The position numbers were made by a program, and so were the translations under genes. 11,666 nucleotides of DNA from Deltaproteobacteria bacterium (lineage in GTDB: Bacteria > Desulfobacterota > GWC2-55-46 > DRQE01), in contig JACRCB010000151.1 in NCBI GenBank assembly GCA_016219165.1, positions 1 through 11,666 on the forward strand, in the 5' to 3' direction. Below the pieces are notes generated by a model, which was not told the DNA's origin, did no database searches, and saw nothing but the letters and a program-made list of their open reading frames with translations. Shown here one piece after another: positions 1 through 5,701 of the stretch (the stretch's first letter is position 1; the number at the start of each line of letters is the position of its first letter).

Positions 1-703
1 AGGCGTGGAAAGGGAACATGGGCACCTTTATGGCAAAGGCGATGAAGAAAAAAACAAAGGCAAGGACCTGAACGTTGAACGGATAGCCCTTCGTCATCAG
101 GACGGTCATGTCAAACGTGCCGCCTGCCCTGTAAAGCGCGACAATCCCGATGAGCATGAATAAACTCCCCGCAATCGTATAGACAAAGAACTTTATGGTC
201 GCATAAATCCTGTTCGGCCCGCCCCAGATGCCTATCATCGCATACATGGGGACGAACATGACCTCCCAGAAAAGATAGAACAAAACCACATCGAGGGAGG
301 AAAAAACCCCCATCATCGCGGTCTGCATGAAAAGGAGGGATATCATGAATTCCCTCACCTTCCTGTCTATGGCGGTCCATGACGCCAGGACGCATATCCA
401 GCCGATGATGCCCGTCAGGAATACGAACAGCACGCTTATCCCGTCCACACCGAGGTAATACTGTGCGTTCAGGGAGGGTATCCACGAGTGCCTCTCGACG
501 AACTGCATCGCGGGCAAAGTCCTGTCGAAGTTTAAGACGAGCGGGATGGTGAGGATGAAATCCATGGACGTAACGGAGAGGGTAAACCAGCGCGCGGCCC
601 TGCCGTTTTTAAGAAGTAAAAGGAAAAACGCGCCGACGAGCGGCAGGAATATGATAATGGAAAGTATATGGTCTTTTATCAACGGTATATCGAATATATC
701 CAT
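1..703 (-). CDS. nuoM: NADH-quinone oxidoreductase subunit M, second copy (partial, C-terminus beyond window)
   Basis: This is an antiporter-like proton-pumping subunit of complex I. The frame is open from an ATG at 703 down to base 1, giving 234 codons of the roughly 500 usual for NuoM. It carries the family landmarks: GVDGIS near residue 85, the FYLFWE stretch with the conserved membrane glutamate at about E147 (equivalent of E. coli E144), and IKVPMFPFHA with the pump lysine at about K226 (equivalent of E. coli K234). It is strikingly similar along its whole visible length to the nuoM just upstream (792-2299); by eye more than half of the positions match. Unlike that copy, it reads cleanly through the GGTFD segment without a long G run. 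An 88-base gap precedes it, with GAGAGG about 13 bases before the start as a weak ribosome site. It is certainly a NuoM-type subunit; calling it M rather than L rests on these motifs. Confidence 0.93.
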   Translation of the reverse strand, partial: MDIFDIPLIKDHILSIIIFLPLVGAFFLLLLKNGRAARWFTLSVTSMDFILTIPLVLNFDRTLPAMQFVERHSWIPSLNAQYYLGVDGISVLFVFLTGIIGWICVLASWTAIDRKVREFMISLLFMQTAMMGVFSSLDVVLFYLFWEVMFVPMYAMIGIWGGPNRIYATIKFFVYTIAGSLFMLIGIVALYRAGGTFDMTVLMTKGYPFNVQVLAFVFFFIAFAIKVPMFPFHA

Positions 704-791
704 CTCTTAGCTTGCCTCTCGAAGCCCTCTTTGCGAAAAATCTCCCGATGCCCAGCCCAAAAACTTTAAGTCCCGGCGAGAAAGCCGAAGG

Positions 792-1682
792 CTATCCCGC
801 AACCCGGCTTAACAGGTGATTTACCGATTCATTCATTATAGCGAGAAAAGGCGCGGGCCTAAGCCCCACCAAGAACACAAAGGCGATAAATGCGAGCACC
901 GCCACCGTCTCCCTGAAGTTTAAGTCCCAGACCTTATGGCGCGGGCCTTCCTCGCCGCCTCCCGAGGGTCCCCCGAGCGGCACGAAACTCAACCTCAGGA
1001 ACATCCACACCATGTATGCGACCCCGGTCAATATCCCGATGGCGAGGAAGAACACAAGGGGCCTGTAATTTTCGTATGCGCCCAGAAGCACCAAGAGTTC
1101 CCCCATAAAACCGTTTGTCGTGGGGAACCCCACGGACGCGAGCGTTAATATAAAGAGGAAGAAGGCGTAAAACGGGACATACTTCGCTGCCCAGCCGTAC
1201 CGCCTTAAGTCCCTTGTGTGGGTCCTCTCGTATATTATCCCCACGCAAAGGAAGAGGGCGCTCGTGGTGATGCCGTGGTTGAACATCTGGAGCATCCCGC
1301 CTTCGATACCGCGCTTGTTGAAGAGAAAGAGCGCAAGGGTTATGTACCCCATATGGCTTATGCTCGAATACGCAACGAGTCTCTTCATGTCGTCCTGCGC
1401 ATAGGCAAGGAAGGCGCCGTAGATTATCGCTATGACCGAAAGGATTATGATGGGGGTCGAGAAAAACCGGGATGCCTCGGGGAACATCGGAAGCGAGAAC
1501 CGGAGGAAACCGTAAGTGCCCATCTTAAGCAATACCCCGGCCAATATGATGCTTCCGGCCGTGGGCGCCTCTACGTGCGCATCGGGCAGCCACGTATGGA
1601 AAGGGAACATCGGCACCTTTATCGCAAAGACTATGAAGAAAAGGACGAATACAAAGGCCTGGAAGGGGAAGGCGTAATGCAC
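792..1682 (-). CDS. nuoM: NADH-quinone oxidoreductase subunit M, first copy, C-terminal part after an apparent frameshift
   Basis: This frame encodes the C-terminal 60 percent of a NuoM proton-pump subunit. In isolation it would start at a GTG at 1682, but the frame stays open upstream to the G run at 1710-1717 and matches NuoM there (TFDIPAL). It is therefore the continuation of the N-terminal piece, not a separate gene. Numbered as a repaired 502-residue protein, it shows K228 in IKVPMFPFHTWLPDAH, K259 in LLKMGTYGF, the SSISHMG histidine near 317, and E401 in NGFMGELLVL. These correspond to the conserved proton-channel residues E. coli K234, K265 and E407. About nine membrane helices are evident. 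It ends in TAG at 792. All the functional residues are kept, so the sequence looks like a gene that is or recently was used rather than an old pseudogene. Confidence 0.9.
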   Translation of the reverse strand: MHYAFPFQAFVFVLFFIVFAIKVPMFPFHTWLPDAHVEAPTAGSIILAGVLLKMGTYGFLRFSLPMFPEASRFFSTPIIILSVIAIIYGAFLAYAQDDMKRLVAYSSISHMGYITLALFLFNKRGIEGGMLQMFNHGITTSALFLCVGIIYERTHTRDLRRYGWAAKYVPFYAFFLFILTLASVGFPTTNGFMGELLVLLGAYENYRPLVFFLAIGILTGVAYMVWMFLRLSFVPLGGPSGGGEEGPRHKVWDLNFRETVAVLAFIAFVFLVGLRPAPFLAIMNESVNHLLSRVAG

Positions 1683-1687
1683 CTCCG

Positions 1688-2299
1688 TCAGGGCCGGTAT
1701 ATCGAAGGTCCCCCCCCTTTGAAATAAACGGCGATGATGCCGACAAGGAGGAGTACGCTCCCGGCGAGTGTATAGAGGAAGAACTTAAGCGCCGAATATA
1801 TCCTGCGCGGCCCCCCCCAAACACCTATTATAAGGTACATCGGAATCAGCATCGCCTCCCAGAACATGTAAAAAAGGAAAAAATCCAAATCGACGAATAC
1901 CCCGAGCATCGCGCCCTGTATGACAAGAAGCGAGACCATGAACTCCCTTACCTTCTTTTCTATGGCCGTCCACGACGCCAGAACGCATACCCAGCCCACA
2001 AGGGCCGTCAAAAACACGAAGAGAACGCTTATCCCGTCCACACCCAGATAGTATTGTATGTTGAAAGAGGGTATCCACGAGTACCTCTCAACGAACTGCA
2101 TCCCGTGGGCAGTTACATCGAAGGTGCAGACGACGGGGATTACGAGAATAAAATCTATGACGGTTACGGAGAGCGCAAACCAGCGCGCCGCCCTTTCGTT
2201 TTTCAGGAATAAAAGAACGAATGCCCCGATGATGGGGAGAAAGGTAATGACGCTGAGTATGTGGCCGCCGAAGAGCGGTACGGCGAAAATGTCCTCCAT
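1688..2299 (-). CDS. nuoM: NADH-quinone oxidoreductase subunit M, first copy, N-terminal part before an apparent frameshift
   Basis: This is the N-terminal part of NuoM, an antiporter-like membrane subunit of complex I. It starts at an ATG at 2299, three bases after the nuoK stop, with AAGGA in the end of nuoK as ribosome site. Visible landmarks are LGVDGIS around residue 85, FYMFWEAMLIPMY with the conserved glutamate at E148, and VWGGPRRIYSALKFF. The authentic NuoM sequence ends at about residue 196 (KGGG), where a run of eight G residues throws the frame into a short nonsense tail that stops at 1688. Adding one G joins it in frame to the 792-1682 piece and gives a normal 502-residue NuoM. 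These motifs rule out NuoL, although nuoL is what normally follows nuoK. Confidence 0.9.
   Translation of the reverse strand: MEDIFAVPLFGGHILSVITFLPIIGAFVLLFLKNERAARWFALSVTVIDFILVIPVVCTFDVTAHGMQFVERYSWIPSFNIQYYLGVDGISVLFVFLTALVGWVCVLASWTAIEKKVREFMVSLLVIQGAMLGVFVDLDFFLFYMFWEAMLIPMYLIIGVWGGPRRIYSALKFFLYTLAGSVLLLVGIIAVYFKGGGPSIYRP
1710..1717 (-). other. Run of eight G residues at the nuoM frameshift
   Basis: On the coding strand the sequence reads AAA, eight G, ACC TTC GAT. With eight G the frame hits a stop at 1688. With nine (or six) it continues as KGGGTFDIPAL, typical NuoM sequence, and the tandem paralogue at 1-703 shows the same GGTFD segment in frame. The shift therefore lies in this tract. 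It may be a sequencing or assembly homopolymer error, a true mutation, or a slippage site. Confidence 0.85.
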
Positions 2300-2301
2300 C
2301 C

Positions 2302-2604
2302 TTATCCTTTCAGGGTATCTATCTTGTCCGCGCTGAATACCCCCCTGCTCCTGACCAGTGCTATGAGTATTCCAAGCGCCACCGCAACCTCGGCCGCGGC
2401 GACCGTTATCGTGAATACGGCAAACACCTGCCCGCGAAGGTCTTTAAGGTAATAAGAGAATGCCGCGAGGTTGATATTCACGGAATTGAGCATCAACTCC
2501 ACCCCCATGAGCATGATTATGATGTTCTTCCTTAAAAGCACCCCGGAAACCCCTATCATGAAGAGTACCGACCCCAATGCTATGTACCATGTGATAGGAA
2601 CCAT
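2302..2604 (-). CDS. nuoK: NADH-quinone oxidoreductase subunit K
   Basis: NuoK is a small membrane subunit forming part of the proton path between the quinone module and the antiporter subunits. The chosen ATG at 2604 gives 100 residues, exactly the usual length, and has GGAG eight bases upstream. A longer frame back to 2634 adds ten residues without family support. Three membrane helices are apparent. The two buried glutamates are at E36 (in MGVELMLN) and E72 (in AAAEVAVALG), the same numbering as the essential E36 and E72 of E. coli NuoK. The gene is followed with only two bases spacing by nuoM, so the usual intervening nuoL is absent here. It is preceded by a 131-base gap carrying an inverted-repeat element. 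Confidence 0.96.
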   Translation of the reverse strand: MVPITWYIALGSVLFMIGVSGVLLRKNIIIMLMGVELMLNSVNINLAAFSYYLKDLRGQVFAVFTITVAAAEVAVALGILIALVRSRGVFSADKIDTLKG

Positions 2605-2640
2605 GTCTTTTCTCCGCACCGTCCTTGAAATCAAGCCGCC

Positions 2641-2729
2641 TCCAGCACCACTTTTGACAGGACTTCCTCTATAACATTCAAAGCCAACCCGCGTCGCCGC
2701 GAGGCGTGCGTGTCAAAAGTGGTGCTGGA
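2641..2729. repeat. Inverted-repeat element, copy 1 (nuoJ-nuoK gap)
   Basis: This 89-bp element has perfect 19-bp inverted ends (TCCAGCACCACTTTTGACA at 2641-2659, its complement at 2711-2729) around a 51-base middle. A second copy lies at 5621-5689. The two share 27 of 28 bases on the left side and 43 of 44 on the right side (2688-2731), and both contain CGCCGCGAGGCG, a 4-bp stem with a GCGA loop. Copy 1 has 18 extra bases in the middle. It is non-coding and ends just before the nuoJ stop codon. The layout resembles a MITE or REP-like palindromic repeat; no transposase is present in the window. Confidence 0.9.
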
Positions 2730-2735
2730 CGGGTT

Positions 2736-3233
2736 TCAATCCCACCTCTTTTTCGCCATCACTATAGCGCCGACCATCGCAACGAGCAGGAGTACCGATA
2801 CAACCTCGAACGGCAAGAGATACTCCGTAAAAAGGGCCCTGCCGATGACCTCCACCTTCGTCTCCCCGCCCGCCCCCGGACCAAACCCCTCAAAACTCGT
2901 TCCGAGTATCACGAGGAGGAACTCAAACGTTATGACCGGGATTATGGCGTACATGAGCCATCTGTTCCTCGGCGGGAAGAACGCCTCCAGTTCCGCCTGC
3001 CTTATATCCAATATCATCACGACAAAGAGAAAGAGCACCATTACGGCCCCTACGTATACGAAGACCTGCACAACCGCAAGGAAAGGCGACCTTAAAAGGA
3101 CGAATACGCAGGCCACCTGCAATAGGCACAGCATAAGGGCGAGGGCGCTCCTTACGGGGTTTCTAAAGAGGACGACACAGAGTGCGGACACTACCGCAAC
3201 GGATGCGAATATGAGGAAGAATAATCTCTCCAT
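2736..3233 (-). CDS. nuoJ: NADH-quinone oxidoreductase subunit J
   Basis: NuoJ is a membrane subunit of complex I. Its third helix carries the pi-bulge that is thought to rotate during coupling of quinone reduction to proton pumping. The 165-residue protein has the expected five hydrophobic helices and the family signature VYVGAVMVLFLFVVMIL, with Y60 and G62 at the conserved positions. The ATG at 3233 shares its A with the TAA stop of nuoI (TAATG), which implies translational coupling. The loop after helix 4 is rich in glycine (FGPGAGG around residues 116-122), an ordinary variable region. The stop is seven bases from the inverted-repeat element at 2641-2729. Length and motifs are ordinary for the family. 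Confidence 0.96.
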   Translation of the reverse strand: MERLFFLIFASVAVVSALCVVLFRNPVRSALALMLCLLQVACVFVLLRSPFLAVVQVFVYVGAVMVLFLFVVMILDIRQAELEAFFPPRNRWLMYAIIPVITFEFLLVILGTSFEGFGPGAGGETKVEVIGRALFTEYLLPFEVVSVLLLVAMVGAIVMAKKRWD

Positions 3234-3835
3234 TATTGCCTTTCAAACCACGGAGATTTCTCGTCGGAAAGGTCCGCCGCCACCTTTATGCCGCCCTTTC
3301 CCCTCTCAAACCTCGCCCCTACGACCACCCCCCCATCGAAACTCCACGGCACCTCTGCCGGACCGAGCAACTCCTCCCTGTCCAATAAGGCGCAACTTAC
3401 GTCAGTGCATGCCCTTTCATAGTCCTTCCCGAGTCTCAGCGCAAACGTGGGGCAGGCATCCTCGCAGTAACCGCAGAAAAGACACCTCACCAGGTCCACC
3501 TTCCAGACCTTTGCGACCCTGTCGGCAATACCCCTGCCCGTATCGTCCTCCATGGGCACGACGGTTATGCATTTTGTAGGGCAGGCCCTCGCGCAGAGTT
3601 CGCATGCAACGCAGAGTTCCCTTCCCTTTTCGTCCCTGTTGAGCGTATGGACGCCCCTGTATCTGGGAAAGGGGACCCACTTCTCCGTGTCCGGATACCT
3701 CACCGTCACGCTCTTGGAGAGGTTATATCTCAGGGTGACCATAAGCCCCTTTATAAAATCGATAAAGAACGTCCTCCTGAATATATCGCGGATGCCGCAC
3801 TCTCTTTTCTTTTCCATGTATTTACCCGCGCTCAT
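3233..3835 (-). CDS. nuoI: NADH-quinone oxidoreductase subunit I, 2[4Fe-4S] ferredoxin-like
   Basis: NuoI is the ferredoxin-type subunit holding clusters N6a and N6b, which pass electrons from the NuoG arm to cluster N2 and the quinone. The 200-residue protein has two complete cluster motifs: C75, C78, C81, C85-Pro and C118, C121, C124, C128-Pro. The N-terminal segment IRDIFRRTFFIDFIKGLMVTL is the amphipathic helix that sits at the membrane. The start chosen is the ATG at 3835, which overlaps the nuoH stop as ATGA with GAGG just before it. A longer frame reaching 4039 would run through the end of nuoH and has no family similarity. A tail of about 35 residues follows the ferredoxin fold. Its stop overlaps the nuoJ start. 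Confidence 0.95.
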   Translation of the reverse strand: MSAGKYMEKKRECGIRDIFRRTFFIDFIKGLMVTLRYNLSKSVTVRYPDTEKWVPFPRYRGVHTLNRDEKGRELCVACELCARACPTKCITVVPMEDDTGRGIADRVAKVWKVDLVRCLFCGYCEDACPTFALRLGKDYERACTDVSCALLDREELLGPAEVPWSFDGGVVVGARFERGKGGIKVAADLSDEKSPWFERQ

Positions 3836-4929
3836 ATCCTCATAAACCCCGTAACGAGTATGTTCACCATGGAAAGCGGTATCAACACCCTCCACCCTAT
3901 ACGCATAAGCTGGTCGTAACGGTATCTCGGAAGGGTGAACCTTATCCACATGAAGGAGTAGATAAACACCGCCACCTTCCCTGCAAACCAGAAGAGCGGA
4001 ATGACCGCGGCGAGTAAATTCAAGAACTCCGCGTTCCATCCCCCATTGACAAACATGGCTGTTTCGCCAGTGAGATGGAACGGCAGATTAAACGGGGGGT
4101 TCCAGCCGCCGAAGAAAAATATCACGGCGAGGACCGAGACCGTCACCATCGCCACATACTCCGCGAGCATGTAGTACGCGAACCTCATCCCGCTGTACTC
4201 CACATGGTAACCTGCCCCAAGGCTCCCCTCGTCCTCCGGCATGTCAAAGGGTATGCGGTTTGTCTCCGCAAAGCCCGCTATGATGAATATAATAAACCAG
4301 AGCGGCCCCACCGGGAGATAAAAGAAGTTCCAGTGGAGAAAACCCCCGCTCTGGCTCTTCACTATCTCAACGAGGCTTAAGGAGTTTGAGAGCATGACCA
4401 CCCCTATGACGGCGAAACTCATCGCCACTTCGTAACTTATCATCTGGGCCGCGCTCCGAAGCCCCCCTAAAAGGGCGTATTTGCTGTTCGACGCCCACCC
4501 CCCGAATATTATCCCGTATATGCCGAGCCCGGATATCGCGAGTATATAGAGCACCGCGACGTTCATGTCGGATATATAAAGCGCAACTTCCCTGCCTGTA
4601 AAGGGAATCCGCACCTTGTCGCCGAACGGTATCGCAACGAAGACCGTAAAGGTGGGGACAAGCGTCATTATGGGGGCGAGTCTGAAGAGCCACTTGTCCG
4701 CCTTTTCCGGCACGATATCCTCTTTCAAAAGCATCTTTATCATGTCGGCTAAAGGCTGCAACACACCGTGCGGACCGACCCTGAAAGGCCCGAGCCTTAC
4801 CTGTATGTGGCCGGCGACCTTCCTCTCGAGCCATGTAAGCGGGATTGGGAGGGCAAAAAGGACAGACCCTACCACAAAGACCTTTATGAACATTATTGCA
4901 AGTTCCAATATGAGCGCGCTGTCGAGCAT
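3832..4929 (-). CDS. nuoH: NADH-quinone oxidoreductase subunit H
   Basis: NuoH forms the membrane part of the quinone chamber and the first proton route (E-channel). The 365-residue protein has about eight membrane helices and the signatures WLERKVAGHIQVRLGP at residues 33-48, the GPHGVLQPLADMIKMLLKED stretch after it, and GYHVEYSGMRFAYYMLAEY. In the acidic loop before this last motif, the usual P-E-x-E-x-E-L reads P-E-D-E-G-S-L, so one normally conserved glutamate is a serine. The ATG at 4929 fits the usual N-terminus, but no good ribosome site precedes it; the upstream 155 bases contain two hairpins. It overlaps nuoI by four bases. The separation from nuoG by a cNMP-binding gene is unusual. 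Confidence 0.96.
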   Translation of the reverse strand: MLDSALILELAIMFIKVFVVGSVLFALPIPLTWLERKVAGHIQVRLGPFRVGPHGVLQPLADMIKMLLKEDIVPEKADKWLFRLAPIMTLVPTFTVFVAIPFGDKVRIPFTGREVALYISDMNVAVLYILAISGLGIYGIIFGGWASNSKYALLGGLRSAAQMISYEVAMSFAVIGVVMLSNSLSLVEIVKSQSGGFLHWNFFYLPVGPLWFIIFIIAGFAETNRIPFDMPEDEGSLGAGYHVEYSGMRFAYYMLAEYVAMVTVSVLAVIFFFGGWNPPFNLPFHLTGETAMFVNGGWNAEFLNLLAAVIPLFWFAGKVAVFIYSFMWIRFTLPRYRYDQLMRIGWRVLIPLSMVNILVTGFMRI

Positions 4930-4939
4930 CTTTTGTCAG

Positions 4940-4993
4940 GGGAAAATTTTTTCAGAGAATTTTCCCAACCCCTTATCCCTGTCTTAACAGGGA
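4940..4993. repeat. Two adjacent hairpins in the leader of nuoH
   Basis: Inverted repeats at 4940-4948/4958-4966 (GGGAAAATT and its complement, 9-base loop) and 4976-4982/4987-4993 (TCCCTGT and its complement, 4-base loop) lie 11-64 bases before the nuoH start. Neither is followed on the minus strand by a clear U run, so they do not read as standard intrinsic terminators. Short words here recur in the nuoC-nuoD gap: TTTTTTCAGAG at 4947-4957 and 11533-11543, and TAAAAGTCTTTGAAAG at 11472-11487 and, inverted, at 5017-5032. They may be remnants of the same repeat family. Confidence 0.6.
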
Positions 4994-5085
4994 CAAATTC
5001 CGCAGTATACGGCCATCTTTCAAAGACTTTTAAATCTTAAACAATCCCCCGCGGGAACCTTGACGGGAAAAAACGTCTGCGGCGG

Positions 5086-5559
5086 CTACCCCCTCTTCCT
5101 TCCCCACATATAATTGAGCATGTCCATATACCTGGTGTTCATCCCCCTCACTATCGCGTGGACGGTATATATAATGTTCTTCATCAATTTATAGATAATC
5201 CATGGGTTTTTCTCCACAAGGCTCTCGAAATCACTCCTCTCCACCACGAAAACCTCGATATCCGAGATTGCGACGACCGTTGCGCTCCTGGGGCGCCCGT
5301 CCAGAAAACTCATCTCTCCGAATATATCCCCGTCCCTCATTACAGTAAGGGTAAAGAGCTGCCCGTCCGGGGCGGTCTTGCATGCCTTTACCTCACCCCT
5401 TCGAAGGATGTAGAGGCTTTCGCCGTCCTGGGTCTCCGTGAATACCACATCTCCGGGTTTGTACTCCTTTTTCCTGAGTATCTTTGCGGTCTCCTCGAGT
5501 TCTCTGTCGTTTAGGTCCGCAAAGAAGGGTATGCCTACAAGTGTCTTGGGGTCGACCAT
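5086..5559 (-). CDS. Stand-alone cyclic-nucleotide-binding-domain protein (Crp/Fnr-type sensor domain without DNA-binding domain)
   Basis: This 157-residue soluble protein consists of one cNMP-binding beta-roll plus a C-terminal helical tail. The phosphate-binding cassette is intact: F80-G81-E82-M-S-F-L-D-G then P90-R91-S92-A-T, matching the glutamate and arginine that hold the cyclic nucleotide in CRP. The roll is followed by helices (ESLVEKNPWIIYKLMKNI) and an unusual tail with RYMDMLNYMWG, and then the protein ends. The helix-turn-helix of CRP/FNR is absent, so it is not a transcription factor by itself. The start at 5559 has an excellent ribosome site (GGGAGGTGG), the strongest in the window. 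It sits in the same direction between nuoG and nuoH. This suggests a link to complex I expression or activity, but the function and ligand are unknown. It could instead be a passenger gene that arrived with the flanking repeat element. Confidence 0.88.
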   Translation of the reverse strand: MVDPKTLVGIPFFADLNDRELEETAKILRKKEYKPGDVVFTETQDGESLYILRRGEVKACKTAPDGQLFTLTVMRDGDIFGEMSFLDGRPRSATVVAISDIEVFVVERSDFESLVEKNPWIIYKLMKNIIYTVHAIVRGMNTRYMDMLNYMWGRKRG

Positions 5560-5564
5560 CTTTA

Positions 5565-5600
5565 AACCACCTCCCGGAAGCCACGCACAGAGGCGTGGTT
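5565..5600 (-). promoter_or_regulatory. Possible structured leader masking the ribosome site of the cNMP-binding gene
   Basis: In the transcript the ribosome site GGGAGGTGG lies at 5575-5567. Two mutually exclusive foldings are visible. CCACGC at 5598-5593 can pair with GCGTGG at 5586-5581, leaving the ribosome site free. Alternatively AACCAC plus CTC (5600-5595 and 5592-5590) can pair with GAGGTGGTT (5573-5565), which covers the ribosome site with a two-base bulge. This was found by eye only; no known riboswitch class is recognised. Confidence 0.3.
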
Positions 5601-5620
5601 CTCAGTATTTAAACCCGCGC

Positions 5621-5689
5621 CCAGCACCACTTTTGACAGAACTTCCTCCCCGCGTCGCCGCGAGGCGTGCGTGTCAAAAGTGGCGCTGG
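5621..5689. repeat. Inverted-repeat element, copy 2 (upstream of the cNMP-binding gene)
   Basis: This 69-bp copy of the element at 2641-2729 has 18-bp inverted ends (5621-5638 and 5672-5689) with a single mismatch. Read on the minus strand, which is the operon transcript, the mismatch becomes a G-U pair, so the RNA hairpin is still fully paired. It lacks the 18-base middle segment of copy 1. It occupies most of the space between the nuoG stop and the leader of the cNMP-binding gene. A TTGACA-like word in the arm has no matching -10 box. Confidence 0.9.
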
Positions 5690-5701
5690 ACGCGCCGTTT
5701 T

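Noticed and set aside
792..2299. Possibility that the gene after nuoK is nuoL
   Set aside because: The motifs GVDGIS, FYMFWEAMLIPMY and IKVPMFPFHTWLPDAH, the length of about 500 residues and the lack of a C-terminal lateral helix extension all fit NuoM rather than NuoL.
2731..2745. GGGTTTCAATCCCACC resembles the end of a CRISPR repeat
   Set aside because: It occurs once, with no spacing pattern or second unit, and it covers the last codons and stop of nuoJ.
2710..3579. Long plus-strand open frame opposite nuoJ and nuoI
   Set aside because: It is antisense to two unmistakable complex I genes, its translation is low-complexity and proline/arginine-rich, and it has no recognisable domain. The same applies to the plus-strand frames at 5438-6157, 7814-8524 and 9908-10582.
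4984..5016. Minus-strand 10-codon frame with three cysteines (MAVYCGICPC) upstream of nuoH
   Set aside because: It has no proper ribosome site, is too short to judge, and its end falls inside a hairpin. Nothing supports translation.
5621..5640. TTTTGACA in the inverted-repeat arms as a -35 promoter box
   Set aside because: No suitable -10 box lies 16-18 bases away on either strand. The word is part of the repeat in both copies.
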